Assembly: GCA_009699615.1 (NCBI GenBank) | Contig: WLNV01000013.1 | Coordinates: 1 to 16,764, forward strand | Length of the DNA: 16,764 nt | Direction of reading: 5' to 3' | Source: Actinomycetota bacterium | Lineage (GTDB): Bacteria; Actinomycetota; Thermoleophilia; Solirubrobacterales; Solirubrobacteraceae | Shown here: positions 1 to 5,935 of the stretch, one piece after another | Layout: each line of letters opens with the position of its first letter | Position numbering within the stretch: position 1 is the first letter of the stretch | Program-made: the position numbers and the translations under genes | The notes under the pieces: generated by a model | Told to the model about the DNA's origin: nothing | Seen by the model: only the letters and a program-made list of their open reading frames with translations | Databases searched by the model: none

Positions 1-1
1 G

Positions 2-283
2 TTGATAGCGCTGGCAACCAGGCACGACGGCTCGCTCACGACAATTCACGCCGGCTCGCCGGATCAGGCGCTGCGGCGACTTGAGACGCTCGCGCTGATG
101 GCCGATGTCGGGCTTCCGCACGCTGCTGTTCGAAGTCAAGTCGCCGAGGCGATCGACCTAGTGGTGTTGCAGATACGCGACGCGTCAGGAGTACGGCGCG
201 TGGCGCAGGTTGACCGTGTCGTTGATGGCGAGGGTCCAGTTCGGACGGAGATGATCTACCCGGCGTCACGCGTGAAGTTGTGA
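2..283 (+). CDS. CpaF/TadA-type secretion ATPase, C-terminal fragment (partial, 5' end outside window)
   Basis: This is the last 93 codons of a Tad/type II secretion-family hexameric ATPase, the motor that powers assembly of Flp-type pili at the inner face of the membrane. The visible part begins in the conserved stretch RHDGSLTTIHAGSP, which matches the GHDGS..TIHANSP (His-box) segment of CpaF proteins. It continues through the helical C-terminal region (ALRRLETL, then AVRSQVAEAIDLVV) and a final strand (RRVAQVDRV). The Walker motifs must lie upstream of the window. The stop overlaps the next start by 4 nt (GTGA, 280-283), so it is translationally coupled to the tadB-like gene. The neighbours (two T2SSF membrane proteins) support a Tad ATPase rather than a PilB or GspE ATPase. 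The start is not in the window; the TTG at position 2 is simply the first complete codon. Confidence 0.85.
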   Translation: MIALATRHDGSLTTIHAGSPDQALRRLETLALMADVGLPHAAVRSQVAEAIDLVVLQIRDASGVRRVAQVDRVVDGEGPVRTEMIYPASRVKL

Positions 284-1134
284 GTACGGCGGCTCTGATG
301 GCCGGCCTTGCCGGCGCGTTGGCGGCGATTGTCGGTTGGGAACTTCTCGCCGGGCTTGAGCGCATAACGCTGCTCCGGGCGATCGCGGCACTTATCGCCC
401 CGGCAAAGGCCGCCGGCGGTGATGGGCGGGAGGCAAGGGTGGCGGAGCGTCGCCGTTTGACGATGCTAGCCGCGGTGGTAGCCGCGCTGGTCGGGTGGTC
501 GCTGCTCGGAGCCGCACCGGCGCTGCTCGTCGCGGGCTTTGGCCCGTTCGCGGCGCTGCTGGTGATTCGAGCGCGGCAGAAGCGCTGGCGGGTACGCGTC
601 AATCGGGACGCATCGCCGGCTGCAAGAGCGATCGCCGATTCACTCAGCTCAGGTCGTTCGCTCAGTGTCGCGATCGACAACGCGGCCAGAGAAGGGGCAC
701 TTTGCGCAGCGACGCGCGCCGCGCTTCACGAGGTCACGGCGTCGATCGCGATTGGGCTCAGCCCCGACGACGCGTTGGAAACTCTTCGCAGGCGATGCGG
801 CGAGGGGCCTTGGGAGACGATCATCGCCGCCGTCCAACTGCAGAGGAGCAGCGGCGGAGATTTGACGCGATTGCTGCGAGAGCTGGCAGGTGAGCTGGAC
901 GGCATCAGCCGAGCGCTGCGCGAAGCGCGGGCCGCCAGCGCGCAAGCGCGGCTAACAGCACGAATCGTCTTGGTGATGCCGCTGATCGGCGCCGTGATCT
1001 TCGCGCTTGCTGCGCCGGGCGCACTTGCGGCGATCTTCAGCTCGGCTGTCCCGCGCGCGCTGCTGTTCGTGGCGGTATCTCTCCAGGTGGTTGCGATCTT
1101 GGCGGTCCGCAGAGTGGCGCGCGTAAATCGATGA
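280..1134 (+). CDS. tadB: TadB-like inner-membrane platform protein (T2SSF family)
   Basis: Predicted 284-residue membrane protein of the type II secretion F family, which forms the platform that the Tad ATPase turns during pilus assembly. Hydrophobic segments lie at about residues 5-25, 60-78, 80-97, 229-250 and 258-277. The cytoplasmic T2SSF helical domain is at about 112-225, with the typical pattern SLSSGRSLSVAIDNAA and, near its end, a GGDLTRLLRELAGELD helix before the C-terminal membrane pair. The GTG start at 280 overlaps the ATPase stop (GTGA) and the stop overlaps the tadC start (ATGA, 1131-1134), so the three genes form one coupled unit. The assignment to TadB rather than TadC rests on gene order (ATPase, B, C) and on this shape; the two paralogues share the fold. 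Confidence 0.82.
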   Translation: MSTAALMAGLAGALAAIVGWELLAGLERITLLRAIAALIAPAKAAGGDGREARVAERRRLTMLAAVVAALVGWSLLGAAPALLVAGFGPFAALLVIRARQKRWRVRVNRDASPAARAIADSLSSGRSLSVAIDNAAREGALCAATRAALHEVTASIAIGLSPDDALETLRRRCGEGPWETIIAAVQLQRSSGGDLTRLLRELAGELDGISRALREARAASAQARLTARIVLVMPLIGAVIFALAAPGALAAIFSSAVPRALLFVAVSLQVVAILAVRRVARVNR

Positions 1135-1973
1135 TCAGTCTCGCCGCGTTGGCTGCTGCGGGAGCCGGGAGCTGCGCCGTTCTCGCTGTCGGCGAGTGGC
1201 GGCAACTGCACGTTGAGCACCGCCTAGAAGTCGGAAGCGGCTCTGCGGACGGCCGCTGGCGACGGTCGCGATCGGCTGTTGGTCGGCTGACCGCGTCGAC
1301 GGCGCCGGGCGACTTGGCCGGACTGATCGAAGCTGCCGGGGCTCCTGGCGCCTACAGCGCCAACGAAGTGATGGGGGTCAAGCTGATGCTGGCTGCGGTC
1401 GGCATGGTGCTTGCGTTGCTTGCTGCCGCTGCCACGACGAGTGGCCGTGCGTCGTTGCTGGTGATCGGCGCGCCGGCGGTCGGCTTCCTCCTGCCGGATC
1501 TACTGTTGCGCCGTCGCGCGGCGACGCGTCGTCGGCTCCTCGAGAGCGAGCTTCCCGACCTCGCAGACCGGATCTTGCTGGCGACGCGCGCGGGGTTGCC
1601 TCTCGGCCGTTCGCTTTCCGGTGCGGCCGAACACGGGCGCGGACTACTGGCGCAGGAGTTGGGGAGGGCTGGCGCGCGCGTCAAGCTCGGTGTCTCGCGC
1701 GCGGAGGCTCTCGGGCAGCTCGAGCGACGATGCCCGCTGCCTGAAGTCGCCGCACTGGTCGCGGCGATCGCGCGAGCCGATCGTTACGGCGTCGCATTGG
1801 AGCCGACACTGGCGGCGCTGGCGTCCGGCGCTCGCGCCGACAACCAGCGCAGGATCAGTGAACGGGCGCAGGGCGCAGCACCAAAGATTCAGTTGATTGT
1901 TGCGCTCTTGCTCGTTCCTGCAGCACTTTGTTGCGTCGCGGCAGGAATGATTGCCGGTCTTGGCGGTAGCTGA
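1131..1973 (+). CDS. tadC: TadC-like inner-membrane platform protein (T2SSF family)
   Basis: Predicted 280-residue second T2SSF platform protein of the Tad pilus machine. There is an N-terminal hydrophobic segment (about 3-21), a central pair (about 82-102 and 108-125), and a terminal membrane segment (about 253-275). The T2SSF core begins at about residue 138 with ELPDLADRILLATRAGLPLG, the recognisable TadB/TadC signature, and has a second basic helix around RADNQRRISERAQ (235-247). It starts with an ATGA overlap on tadB. It is the last Tad gene here: no Flp pilin, TadE/TadF/TadG or prepilin peptidase follows. The pilin and accessory genes must therefore be upstream or elsewhere. The next 221 nt are non-coding and lead into mraZ. 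Confidence 0.83.
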   Translation: MISLAALAAAGAGSCAVLAVGEWRQLHVEHRLEVGSGSADGRWRRSRSAVGRLTASTAPGDLAGLIEAAGAPGAYSANEVMGVKLMLAAVGMVLALLAAAATTSGRASLLVIGAPAVGFLLPDLLLRRRAATRRRLLESELPDLADRILLATRAGLPLGRSLSGAAEHGRGLLAQELGRAGARVKLGVSRAEALGQLERRCPLPEVAALVAAIARADRYGVALEPTLAALASGARADNQRRISERAQGAAPKIQLIVALLLVPAALCCVAAGMIAGLGGS

Positions 1974-2021
1974 ATCAGGCCCCAAGAACCCAATGGTTAT
2001 CAGCATTTTCGCAATGCGACG

Positions 2022-2046
2022 GTGTCGGCGAGGGGAGCGCCGAAAC
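2022..2046 (+). terminator. GC-rich stem-loop downstream of tadC (possible terminator without U-tract)
   Basis: A perfect 6-bp inverted repeat, TCGGCG (2025-2030) and CGCCGA (2038-2043), surrounds a 7-nt loop. It can extend by two more pairs (2022-2023 with 2045-2046) past one mismatch. It lies 50 nt after the tadC stop and upstream of the candidate mraZ promoter, the expected place for the end of the tad transcript. No T-run follows, so it is not a classical intrinsic terminator. It could instead be an operator or chance in GC-rich DNA. Confidence 0.3.
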
Positions 2047-2076
2047 AGCACTGTGGGAAAATATGTGCAGTTGGGG

Positions 2077-2104
2077 TTGCATTGTGGGTTGAAGTGGGTA
2101 GTAT
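2077..2104 (+). promoter_or_regulatory. Candidate sigma70-type promoter of the dcw cluster (mraZp)
   Basis: TTGCAT (2077-2082) as -35 and TAGTAT (2099-2104) as -10 are separated by 16 nt. The -10 keeps the T, A, A and T at the most constrained positions; the -35 keeps TTG. Transcription would begin near 2111, giving a leader of about 85 nt before mraZ. The call is supported by location (the only sizeable gap upstream of mraZ) and by the GTGGG repeats that fill the spacer. Neither hexamer is a full match, so this is a reasoned candidate. Confidence 0.4.
2084..2098 (+). promoter_or_regulatory. Candidate MraZ operator: GTGGG-N5-GTGGG
   Basis: Two GTGGG repeats (2084-2088 and 2094-2098) are separated by exactly five bases, the spacing known for MraZ boxes (TGGG-containing direct repeats every 10 bp upstream of mraZ). 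They lie in the spacer of the candidate promoter, where binding would block RNA polymerase, consistent with autorepression. Further TGGG copies at 2054-2057 and 2072-2075 are out of the 10-bp register and may be weaker sites or chance. Confidence 0.55.
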
Positions 2105-2120
2105 GCGAACCGCAGGCCGT

Positions 2121-2149
2121 GGTGGAGGGGTTCCTCCCACTCCTCCACT
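2121..2149 (+). promoter_or_regulatory. Hairpin in the mraZ leader
   Basis: GTGGAGG (2122-2128) pairs with CCTCCAC (2142-2148). The stem extends inward with G-U, G-C and T-A pairs and outward with one G-U, leaving a 7-nt pyrimidine loop at 2132-2138. It falls between the candidate start of transcription and the mraZ start codon. CCTCC occurs twice (2133-2137 and 2142-2146), the sequence of the 16S anti-Shine-Dalgarno. No T-run follows, so termination is unlikely; an effect on mRNA stability or mraZ translation is possible. Confidence 0.35.
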
Positions 2150-2194
2150 TCGGCCCGCAACTACTTATCTCGCTGGCGACAGGCGAGGCACCAA

Positions 2195-2629
2195 ATGGCA
2201 TTCAGAGGAACTTTCGACCACACATTCGACGCGAAGAACCGGCTTACGGTGCCGGTCAAGTTCCGTGCATCGCTGAGCGATGGGGTTGTAGTCGCGAAGG
2301 GCGTCGAGCGCTGCGTCTCTGTTTGGACGCCGGACGACTACGAAGCCTTCGTCGCTTCGGCGCTCGGCGAGCTGAACCCGCTTTCGCCTCAGTCCCGCGA
2401 CCTGCAGCGCTATTTCTCAGCCAACGCGGTTGAGACCGAGCTTGATGCTGCCGGCCGCGTAATGGTGCCGCCGTTCCTGCTTGAGCACGGCTCGCTCGGC
2501 AAAGACGTCGTCGTTACCGGCGCCGGCCCTTGCATTGAGATCTGGGACCGCGCCGCATGGGCGACCGAGAACGCCAAGCTCGCTGCGGACGTGCTCGACA
2601 TCACCGCGACCCTTGGCCAGGCCAACTGA
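2195..2629 (+). CDS. mraZ: MraZ, transcriptional regulator of the dcw cluster
   Basis: This 144-residue protein matches the usual MraZ length (about 143). It has two AbrB-like swapped-hairpin repeats, each with the DxxxR signature: D12-A-K-N-R16 in FDAKNRLTVPVKFR and D84-A-A-G-R88 in LDAAGRVMVPPFLL. MraZ forms a ring-shaped oligomer that binds TGGG direct repeats upstream of its own gene and represses or tunes the cluster. Candidate boxes lie about 100 nt upstream. The start is ATG 2195, preceded by a purine-rich GGCGAGG at 2182-2188 with 6 nt spacing; the MAFRGTFDHTFD opening is typical of the family. The stop is followed one base later by rsmH. Confidence 0.97.
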   Translation: MAFRGTFDHTFDAKNRLTVPVKFRASLSDGVVVAKGVERCVSVWTPDDYEAFVASALGELNPLSPQSRDLQRYFSANAVETELDAAGRVMVPPFLLEHGSLGKDVVVTGAGPCIEIWDRAAWATENAKLAADVLDITATLGQAN

Positions 2630-2630
2630 G

Positions 2631-3587
2631 ATGCTGCTGATGCGCACCGACCACGTTCCCGTCCTCGCTAATGAACTGGTCGCCGTGCTTGATCCACGCG
2701 CCGGAGAAGTGGCCGTAGATGCAACCTTCGGCGCCGGTGGCCACAGTCGCCAGATTGCTGAGAAACTCGGCCCGGACGGACTGCTGGTGGCAATCGACCG
2801 TGACCCAGAGGCCCGCGAGCGCTACGACGAGCTCGCCGGCGATATGCCGTGCCAGACGCGCTTCATCGAGGCATCCTTTGCCGAGGCGCTAGCTGAACTG
2901 GCCAGCGAAGGGCTGCCAGTCGACCTGATCTGGTTCGACCTTGGCGTCTCATCGATGCAGATCGATACGCCTGAACGTGGCTTCTCCTACTCCGCCGACG
3001 CACCGCTCGACATGCGGATGGACCCGTCGGAGGGGATCACGGCAGCGGAGATCGTCGCCGAGTGGGACGAGCGGCGCCTAGCGCGCACCTTCCGCGAATA
3101 CGGCGAGGAGCGCTACAGCGACAGGATCGCCCGGGCAATCGTCCGTGAGCGCGAACGCCGCCCGATCGAGACGACGACCGAGCTGGTTGAGATCGTCACG
3201 CAGGCAATCCCGACGCCGGCCCGCTTCGGCGCTGGCCATCCGGCAAAGCGCGTCTTTCAGGCGCTGCGTATCGCGGTAAACAATGAACTTGAAGAGATCG
3301 ATGCGGCGCTTCCTCTGGCTTGGGAGCTACTCCGTGAAAATGGCCGATTTGCAGGGATTTCATTCCATTCGCTAGAAGATCGTCGCGTGAAGCAGTTTCT
3401 CGCTGGATTGGCCCGCGAATGCGTCTGCCCTCCAGGACTACCGATCTGCCGCTGCGGCCACGTAGCCGAGGCCACGTTGCTGACCCGTGGCGGCATTACG
3501 CCAACTGAAGCCGAGACCGACGAGAACCCGCGTGCCCGCTCGGCGAGGCTGCGCGCGGCACTGAAGATCGTTGGGGCAGCACAGTGA
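2631..3587 (+). CDS. rsmH: RsmH (MraW), 16S rRNA m4C1402 methyltransferase
   Basis: This 318-residue SAM-dependent enzyme makes the N4-methyl group on C1402 in the decoding centre of 16S rRNA. Visible motifs are the substrate-facing HVPVL (8-12), the SAM-binding DATFGAGGHSR (30-40) with acidic loop AIDRDP (54-59), the catalytic-region FDLGVSSMQID (102-112) with RGFSYSADAPLDMRMDP (116-132), AVNNELEEID (215-224) and ISFHSLEDRRVK (243-254), and the closing NPRARSARLRA. A CxC...CxCGH cluster sits at 264-277. The ATG at 2631 is chosen because it lies one base after the mraZ stop and gives normal length; ATG 2640 (three residues shorter) is an equal alternative because neither has a strong ribosome binding site. 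An upstream in-frame extension to 2481 would run through mraZ and is rejected. The stop overlaps the next start (GTGA). Confidence 0.97.
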   Translation: MLLMRTDHVPVLANELVAVLDPRAGEVAVDATFGAGGHSRQIAEKLGPDGLLVAIDRDPEARERYDELAGDMPCQTRFIEASFAEALAELASEGLPVDLIWFDLGVSSMQIDTPERGFSYSADAPLDMRMDPSEGITAAEIVAEWDERRLARTFREYGEERYSDRIARAIVRERERRPIETTTELVEIVTQAIPTPARFGAGHPAKRVFQALRIAVNNELEEIDAALPLAWELLRENGRFAGISFHSLEDRRVKQFLAGLARECVCPPGLPICRCGHVAEATLLTRGGITPTEAETDENPRARSARLRAALKIVGAAQ

Positions 3588-4240
3588 CTCCTCCGCCAAC
3601 AGCAGCTTCAGCAACGGCCGGGCGGATCAGCAGCCCGCGGCCGCTGCGCCGTGGCCGTTCACTGCCGCGTCCGTCGCGACCAACTCGTCAGAGCATCGGC
3701 CGTGCCGGGGTTGCCTCCGGCGGCCTCATCGCACGGCTCTTCGTCGGCCGCCGTCTGATCGGCGTGCTCGCCGTCGCACTGATCGGACTTGTCTTCGTTC
3801 AGGTTTCGCTGCTCAAGCTGAACACGCAGATCAGCGCCGACGCCGAGCGCAGCCAGACGCTTACGCGAGAGAACGCTGAGCAGCGCTCGCTGCTGGCCCA
3901 GCTTGACGGTGCGCAGCGCGTAACCGGGGCGGCCGGGAACCTCGGGCTCGTGATGCCGGCCCCTGACGCAGTCTGTTACCTGAAGGCCGGAAACACGAAG
4001 GCCTGCGAGGTCAGTGGGGCGGCGGCGGAGCCACTCAGCGACGGATTGACCGATCCAAACGCGCTGCCGCTAGACCCAGCGGCCACCGAAACCGACTCGA
4101 CGACGGTGGCGGGCGACCCGAATGCCGAGCCGACCGACCAAGGCGTAGCGCAGGTCGACCAGACAACGCCCACTGCGGAAGTCCCAACCCCCGTGCCGGC
4201 CGCCGACTCCGGCGGACTGGCCGCAGGAGCGGCGAACTAA
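3584..4240 (+). CDS. ftsL: FtsL-like bitopic division protein with long acidic C-terminal tail
   Basis: Position between rsmH and ftsI and topology identify this 218-residue protein as the FtsL counterpart, the septal subunit that pairs with FtsQ (and an FtsB/DivIC partner) to activate FtsW-FtsI. The order is: a basic, Pro/Arg-rich cytoplasmic region (1-56), one membrane segment (about 57-77), and a short coiled-coil-like stretch (about 78-110, with LKLNTQISADAE and TLTRENAEQRSLLAQL). Next comes a conserved-looking LGLVMPAPDAVCYL patch (120-133). Residues 142-218 form a Pro/Thr/Asp-rich tail with no Lys, Arg or His. Cysteines 131 and 141 would be outside the membrane and could form a disulfide. 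The GTG start overlaps the rsmH stop (GTGA 3584-3587), with GGGG at 3573-3576 as a weak ribosome site. FtsL proteins are usually nearer 100-120 residues and poorly conserved, so identity rests on context and topology. Confidence 0.8.
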   Translation: MTPPPTAASATAGRISSPRPLRRGRSLPRPSRPTRQSIGRAGVASGGLIARLFVGRRLIGVLAVALIGLVFVQVSLLKLNTQISADAERSQTLTRENAEQRSLLAQLDGAQRVTGAAGNLGLVMPAPDAVCYLKAGNTKACEVSGAAAEPLSDGLTDPNALPLDPAATETDSTTVAGDPNAEPTDQGVAQVDQTTPTAEVPTPVPAADSGGLAAGAAN

Positions 4241-4242
4241 CA

Positions 4243-5907
4243 ATGCCGCTGATCGAGCGACGAATCGGGCTGCTGTTCGCTTCGTTCTTGGTCCTCCTCT
4301 CAATCGCCGGGTTGCGCGTCTTCTACCTAGGGCTGGTGAAGGGCTCAGGGCTGTCGACCGCGGCTACCGCGCAGCAGGTTGCCGTAACCAAGCTTCCAGC
4401 GGAGAGAGGCACGATCACGGACCGCAGCGGGGTCCCTCTCGCGGCCTCGATTCCGGCCGATGACATCTCGGCCACTCCGTACTTGATCAAGGATCCGGTT
4501 GCCGCCGCGAACCGCATTGCTCCACTGATCGGCGTACCTGCCGACAAGCTCGTCTCCGATCTTGCTCGACGCGACACCGGCTTCGTATACCTCGCAAGGC
4601 ATGTTCCTGCGGGACAGGCCGACAAGATCAGGGCGCTGAAGATCAACGGGATCGACTTCGCGCCGGGCGCATTGAGGACCTACCCGCGTGGCGCGCTTGC
4701 AGCACAGGTTCTCGGCGTGGTCGGCGTCGACGGCAACGGACTCTTCGGCCTCGAATACGCGCACGACAAGGTCCTTCGAGGTCAGGACGGCGAGCAGCGC
4801 CGTGTGCTCGACGGAGGGCGGCAGGCAATCGAGACGCGTGACATCAAGCGCTCCGTCCCAGGGGGTGCAATGGCATTGGCTCTCGACGCCGAGATCCAGC
4901 AGAAGACAGAAGACGTGCTTCAGGGTATTGCCGACGAGTACCACCCGAAGGGCGCCACTGCGATTGTTACGAACCCCAAGACCGGTGCAGTGCTGGCGAT
5001 GGCGAACTGGCCGAAGGTCGACGCCAACGACCCCGGCAGTGCGCCGCCGGAGGCGGTTCAGAACCGCGCTCTTGGCATGACCTTCGAGCCCGGCTCAACA
5101 TTCAAGGCCTTCACTGTTGCTGCGGCACTTGAAGACGGGACGGTTGAGCCGACGACCTCGTTCAACCTCGCTCCGTCGATTCAGGTTGCCGACCGCGTGA
5201 TCAACGAGTCGCATGAACGCGGCTGGGTCACCCTTGACACCGCCGGGATTCTCGCCCAGTCGAGCAACGTCGGTGCGATTACGATCGGCCAGAGGCTGGG
5301 GGCGAAGCGCTTCAGCGAGTGGGTCGACCGCTTCGGTTTTGGCCATCCGACCGGGGTCGACCTTCCAGGCGAAGAGCGGGGCCTAATAACTCCCTTGGCT
5401 GAGTACTCAGGGTCGTCGATGGGCAACATGCCGATTGGTCAAGGTCAGCTGGTCACGCCGATGCAGATGATGAGCGCCTACGGCGCAATCGCAAACGGTG
5501 GCAAGCTGATCAAGCCTCACGTCGTCGATTCGGTCAACGGCAAGGCGACGACAGCCAACGGAGCCGGTGAGTCGATCATCAGCGCTGAGACGGCAGCCTC
5601 GGTGCGCAAGATGTTGACCGGCGTGTTTCAGCCGGGTGGTACCGCGAGTGAAGTTTCGATCCCGGGCTACGAGCTGGCCGGTAAGACCGGTACGGCGAAC
5701 AAGATCGACCCCACAACCGGCAAGTACTCGGAGTCGGCATACGTCGCGTCGTTTGTCGGAATGGCCCCAGCGGCAAACCCCGAGTTGCTCGTAAGCGTCA
5801 TCGTCGATGAGCCGCAGGGCGACATCTACGGCGGTTCGGTTGCAGCGCCGGCATTCGGCCAGATTGCGTCATTTGCGCTGCCTTACCTTCGAATCGCGCC
5901 GAAGTAA
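4243..5907 (+). CDS. ftsI: FtsI / class B penicillin-binding protein (septal transpeptidase)
   Basis: This 554-residue class B PBP cross-links septal peptidoglycan as partner of FtsW. There is a single N-terminal membrane anchor (about 9-29). The pedestal domain opens with the family box RGTITDRSG (55-63). The transpeptidase domain has all three catalytic motifs: S285-T-F-K288 (acylated serine and lysine), S340-S-N342, and K481-T-G-T484. It ends soon after the transpeptidase domain with no PASTA repeats. AGGAG at 4225-4229 lies 13 nt before the ATG, a long but possible spacing; the stop of the FtsL-like gene is 2 nt upstream. The actinobacterial name is often PbpB or FtsI. A 28-nt gap with a short hairpin separates it from murE. 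Confidence 0.96.
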   Translation: MPLIERRIGLLFASFLVLLSIAGLRVFYLGLVKGSGLSTAATAQQVAVTKLPAERGTITDRSGVPLAASIPADDISATPYLIKDPVAAANRIAPLIGVPADKLVSDLARRDTGFVYLARHVPAGQADKIRALKINGIDFAPGALRTYPRGALAAQVLGVVGVDGNGLFGLEYAHDKVLRGQDGEQRRVLDGGRQAIETRDIKRSVPGGAMALALDAEIQQKTEDVLQGIADEYHPKGATAIVTNPKTGAVLAMANWPKVDANDPGSAPPEAVQNRALGMTFEPGSTFKAFTVAAALEDGTVEPTTSFNLAPSIQVADRVINESHERGWVTLDTAGILAQSSNVGAITIGQRLGAKRFSEWVDRFGFGHPTGVDLPGEERGLITPLAEYSGSSMGNMPIGQGQLVTPMQMMSAYGAIANGGKLIKPHVVDSVNGKATTANGAGESIISAETAASVRKMLTGVFQPGGTASEVSIPGYELAGKTGTANKIDPTTGKYSESAYVASFVGMAPAANPELLVSVIVDEPQGDIYGGSVAAPAFGQIASFALPYLRIAPK

Positions 5908-5921
5908 GAGCCGGAAGGCTC
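5908..5921 (+). promoter_or_regulatory. Short GNRA-loop hairpin between ftsI and murE
   Basis: GAGCC (5908-5912) and GGCTC (5917-5921) form a 5-bp stem closed by the tetraloop GGAA, a GNRA type. It starts directly at the base after the ftsI stop. No T-run follows, so it is not an intrinsic terminator. It occupies the region where a murE ribosome binding site would be expected and may affect reinitiation or mRNA stability. A stem this short can also arise by chance. Confidence 0.25.
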
Positions 5922-5935
5922 GTTACCCTGCCGCA

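Noticed and set aside
2003..2017. GCATT-TTCGC-AATGC hairpin as the tad terminator
   Set aside because: The stem has only 5 pairs, two of them G-C, and no T-run follows. The GC-rich stem at 2022-2046 is the better candidate.
1951..2433. Open frame on the + strand spanning the tadC-mraZ gap, considered as a small pilin or regulator
   Set aside because: It overlaps most of the first half of mraZ in another frame, has no pilin-like hydrophobic helix or processing site, and covers the promoter region.
2481..2630. Upstream in-frame extension of rsmH
   Set aside because: The extra residues lie inside mraZ in another frame, are Ser/Arg/Pro-rich, and have no counterpart in RsmH proteins.
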